From JBBQTQ01 sp038213135 (lineage in GTDB: Bacteria; Actinomycetota; Thermoleophilia; Gaiellales; Gaiellaceae): a stretch of 7,503 bases of DNA. Position numbers and translations under genes: made by a program. Below the pieces are notes generated by a model. It worked only from the letters and a program-made list of their open reading frames with translations. It did no database searches and was not told the origin of the DNA. The DNA lies in the NCBI GenBank assembly GCA_038213135.1, contig JBBQTQ010000103.1, forward strand, positions 1 through 7,503, written 5' to 3'. Of the stretch, positions 5,770 to 7,503 are shown one piece after another; within the stretch, counting starts at the first letter, position 1; every line of letters starts with the position of its first letter.

Positions 5770-6797
5770 TCACGCGGCCGGGACGCTCTCCGCCCGCGAG
5801 TAGGCGACGAGCTGGTCGAGGCGCTCCGCCGCGGCTCCGGAGTCGACTGCCTCCACCGCGAGCGCGAGGCCCTCGCGCAGATCTGCCGCATGACCGCCGG
5901 CGGCGATCGCCCCGGCGGCGTTCAGCAGGATCGCGTCGCGCCGGCCGCTCCGGTCTGCGCCCGAGAACACCGCACGAACGACGGCGGCGTTCTCTCCAGG
6001 CGTCCCGCCGCGCAGCTCGCCGGGGTCGCAACGCTCGACCCCGAGCTCGAGCGGGTCGACCTCACGCTCGCGAACGTCGCCGTCGACTACCTCGCAGACG
6101 AGGTTGACGCCGGCGGGCGAGAGCTCGTCGATTCCGTTCGCGCCGTGCACCACGAACGCACGCCGCGCGCCCAGGCGGGCGAGAACCTCGGCCAGCGTCC
6201 GCACCAGGTCGGGCGCGTACACGCCCACGATCTGCGCCCGCGCGCCCGCCGGGTTCGTCAGCGGCCCGAGTACGTTGAACACGGTCCTCGTCGCCAGCTC
6301 GCGCCGCACCGCTGCAGCGTGCCGAAACCCGGGGTGGTGCGTGGGGGCGTAGAGGAACCCGAAGCCGAGCTCGTCGATCGAGCGCCCGATCTGCTCGGGC
6401 GTCAGCGCGAGCTCGAACCCGAGCGCCTCGAGCACGTCCGCGGAGCCCGAGGCGGACGAGACGGCGCGGTTGCCGTGCTTCGCGACCGCCGCCCCGGCCG
6501 CCGCCGCCACGAGGGCAGCCGCCGTCGAGATGTTGATCGTCTGCGCGCCGTCGCCGCCCGTCCCAGCCGTGTCGACGAGGTCGTCACGCAGTGTGGGCAC
6601 CGAGAGGCCCTGCTCTCGAATCGCCTCGGCGAAGCCGGAGATCTCGTCCGGTGTCTCGCCCTTCGCCCGCAACGCAACGAGGAAGCCGCCGATCTGGGCA
6701 GGCGTCGCCTCGCCGCCCATGATCTCGCCCATCACCTCGCGCGACTCGGCACGACTCAGCGCGTGGCCATCCAGGAGTCCGGCGATCGCCTGCTGGA

Positions 6798-6801
<4 letters not shown>
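5770..6801 (-). CDS. trpD: Anthranilate phosphoribosyltransferase
   Basis: TrpD transfers the phosphoribosyl group of PRPP to anthranilate, the second step of the pathway. The 343-residue product has the normal family length. An N-terminal helical domain (about 1-68, LSRAESREVMGEIMGGEATP) is followed by the PRPP-binding GTGGD at 80-84 and NIST at 90-93, KHGNR at 108-112 and SGSAD at 118-122. The anthranilate-binding region HHPGFRHAAAVRRELATR and FNVLGPLTNP comes next, then the metal-binding Asp225-Glu226 in GIDELSP and the GENAAVVRAVFSG segment. It is a stand-alone protein, not fused to TrpG as in enteric bacteria. ATG 6801 overlaps the trpG stop as ATGA, and GAGGGCGGG precedes it. After its stop comes the 118-bp gap holding element copy 2. 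Confidence 0.97.
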
Positions 6802-7361
<560 letters not shown>

Positions 7362-7503
7362 CGTTCCTCACGTCCCTCGCCGGCGGCGCTCCCGGGCTGC
7401 GGAGCCGCCCTCCGCGCTGCCTGGCGCCGCTGGCTGCAGGATGCTACGCCGGCGGCGCTTGTCCGTGCCAGTGAGCACTGTCCTGCGCGCCGCCGGCTAG
7501 CCT
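7362..7503 (-). other. Noncoding-looking leader upstream of trpG
   Basis: None of the three - strand frames here reads like the end of TrpE or any recognised protein; one frame open from the window edge ends with a TGA overlapping the trpG start as GTGA, but its composition (Arg/Ala-rich, loose third-position GC) suggests chance. The stretch is very GC-rich and full of short inverted repeats. A weak promoter candidate is CTGGCA (7471-7466) and TAGCAT (7446-7441) with a 19-base spacer on the - strand. The region could hold the trp operon promoter and leader, or the tail of an unknown upstream gene. Confidence 0.4.
7443..7501. repeat. Long stem-loop upstream of trpG with an alternative partner arm
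   Basis: GCCGGCGGCGC (7448-7458) is complementary to GCGCCGCCGGC (7487-7497), and the flanks GCTA (7443-7446) and TAGC (7498-7501) extend the stem to 15 pairs with one bulged C. The loop holds a small inner hairpin, CAGTG/CACTG (7469-7480). The left arm also recurs as part of CGCCGGCGGCGCT at 7378-7390 and 7447-7459, so the right arm has two possible partners, the nearer of which to trpG lies 17 bases before its start. No T-run follows, so it is not an evident terminator. Confidence 0.6.

Noticed and set aside
4677..6107. Long + strand open frame of 476 codons opposite trpCF and trpD
   Set aside because: It runs antisense through two well-identified Trp enzymes and the intergenic element. 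Such frames arise readily opposite GC-rich genes, and the translation shows no recognisable domain.
7362..7503. 3' end of trpE or a tRNA upstream of trpG
   Set aside because: No frame resembles a TrpE C-terminus and no cloverleaf with a CCA-side acceptor stem could be drawn.

Overview
The window is GC-rich, densely packed DNA that looks like a chromosome of a high-GC Actinomycetota, possibly of the Thermoleophilia type. The lineage is an inference from base composition, codon use and the style of the MoxR/DUF58 and Trp proteins; no marker gene proves it. No mobile-element gene, RNA gene or CRISPR array was seen.

Left part (about 1-2526, + strand): the 3' end of a MoxR-type AAA+ ATPase gene, a DUF58 (vWA-like) membrane-anchored protein whose start overlaps the moxR stop, and a small multi-pass membrane protein of unknown function. 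The first two are a common bacterial pair thought to act on envelope or stress-related protein assembly.

Right part (2523-7361, - strand): a tryptophan operon read from right to left as trpG, trpD, trpCF (fused), trpB, trpA. It covers anthranilate synthase glutaminase, anthranilate phosphoribosyltransferase, PRA isomerase plus indole-glycerol-phosphate synthase, and both tryptophan synthase subunits. trpE is not inside the window. trpG/trpD and trpCF/trpB overlap, whereas trpD/trpCF (118 bp) and trpB/trpA (139 bp) are separated by gaps. Several enzymes are compact: the IGPS domain lacks the usual N-terminal extension, the PRAI domain is short and lacks its GGxG-type loop, and TrpA is about 30 residues short. 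The two gene blocks converge and share a 4-bp TTAG that holds both stop codons.

The most unusual signal is that the two gaps of the trp operon each hold a copy of the same ~80-bp element. It ends in an identical 19-bp palindrome and carries a GGCACAG block and a TATCGTCG block at matching distances. The copy before trpCF points along the operon and could be an internal promoter with a structured leader. The copy between trpB and trpA points the opposite way. Upstream of trpG, the last ~140 bp are noncoding-looking and can form a long stem with two alternative partners, which may be an operon leader.
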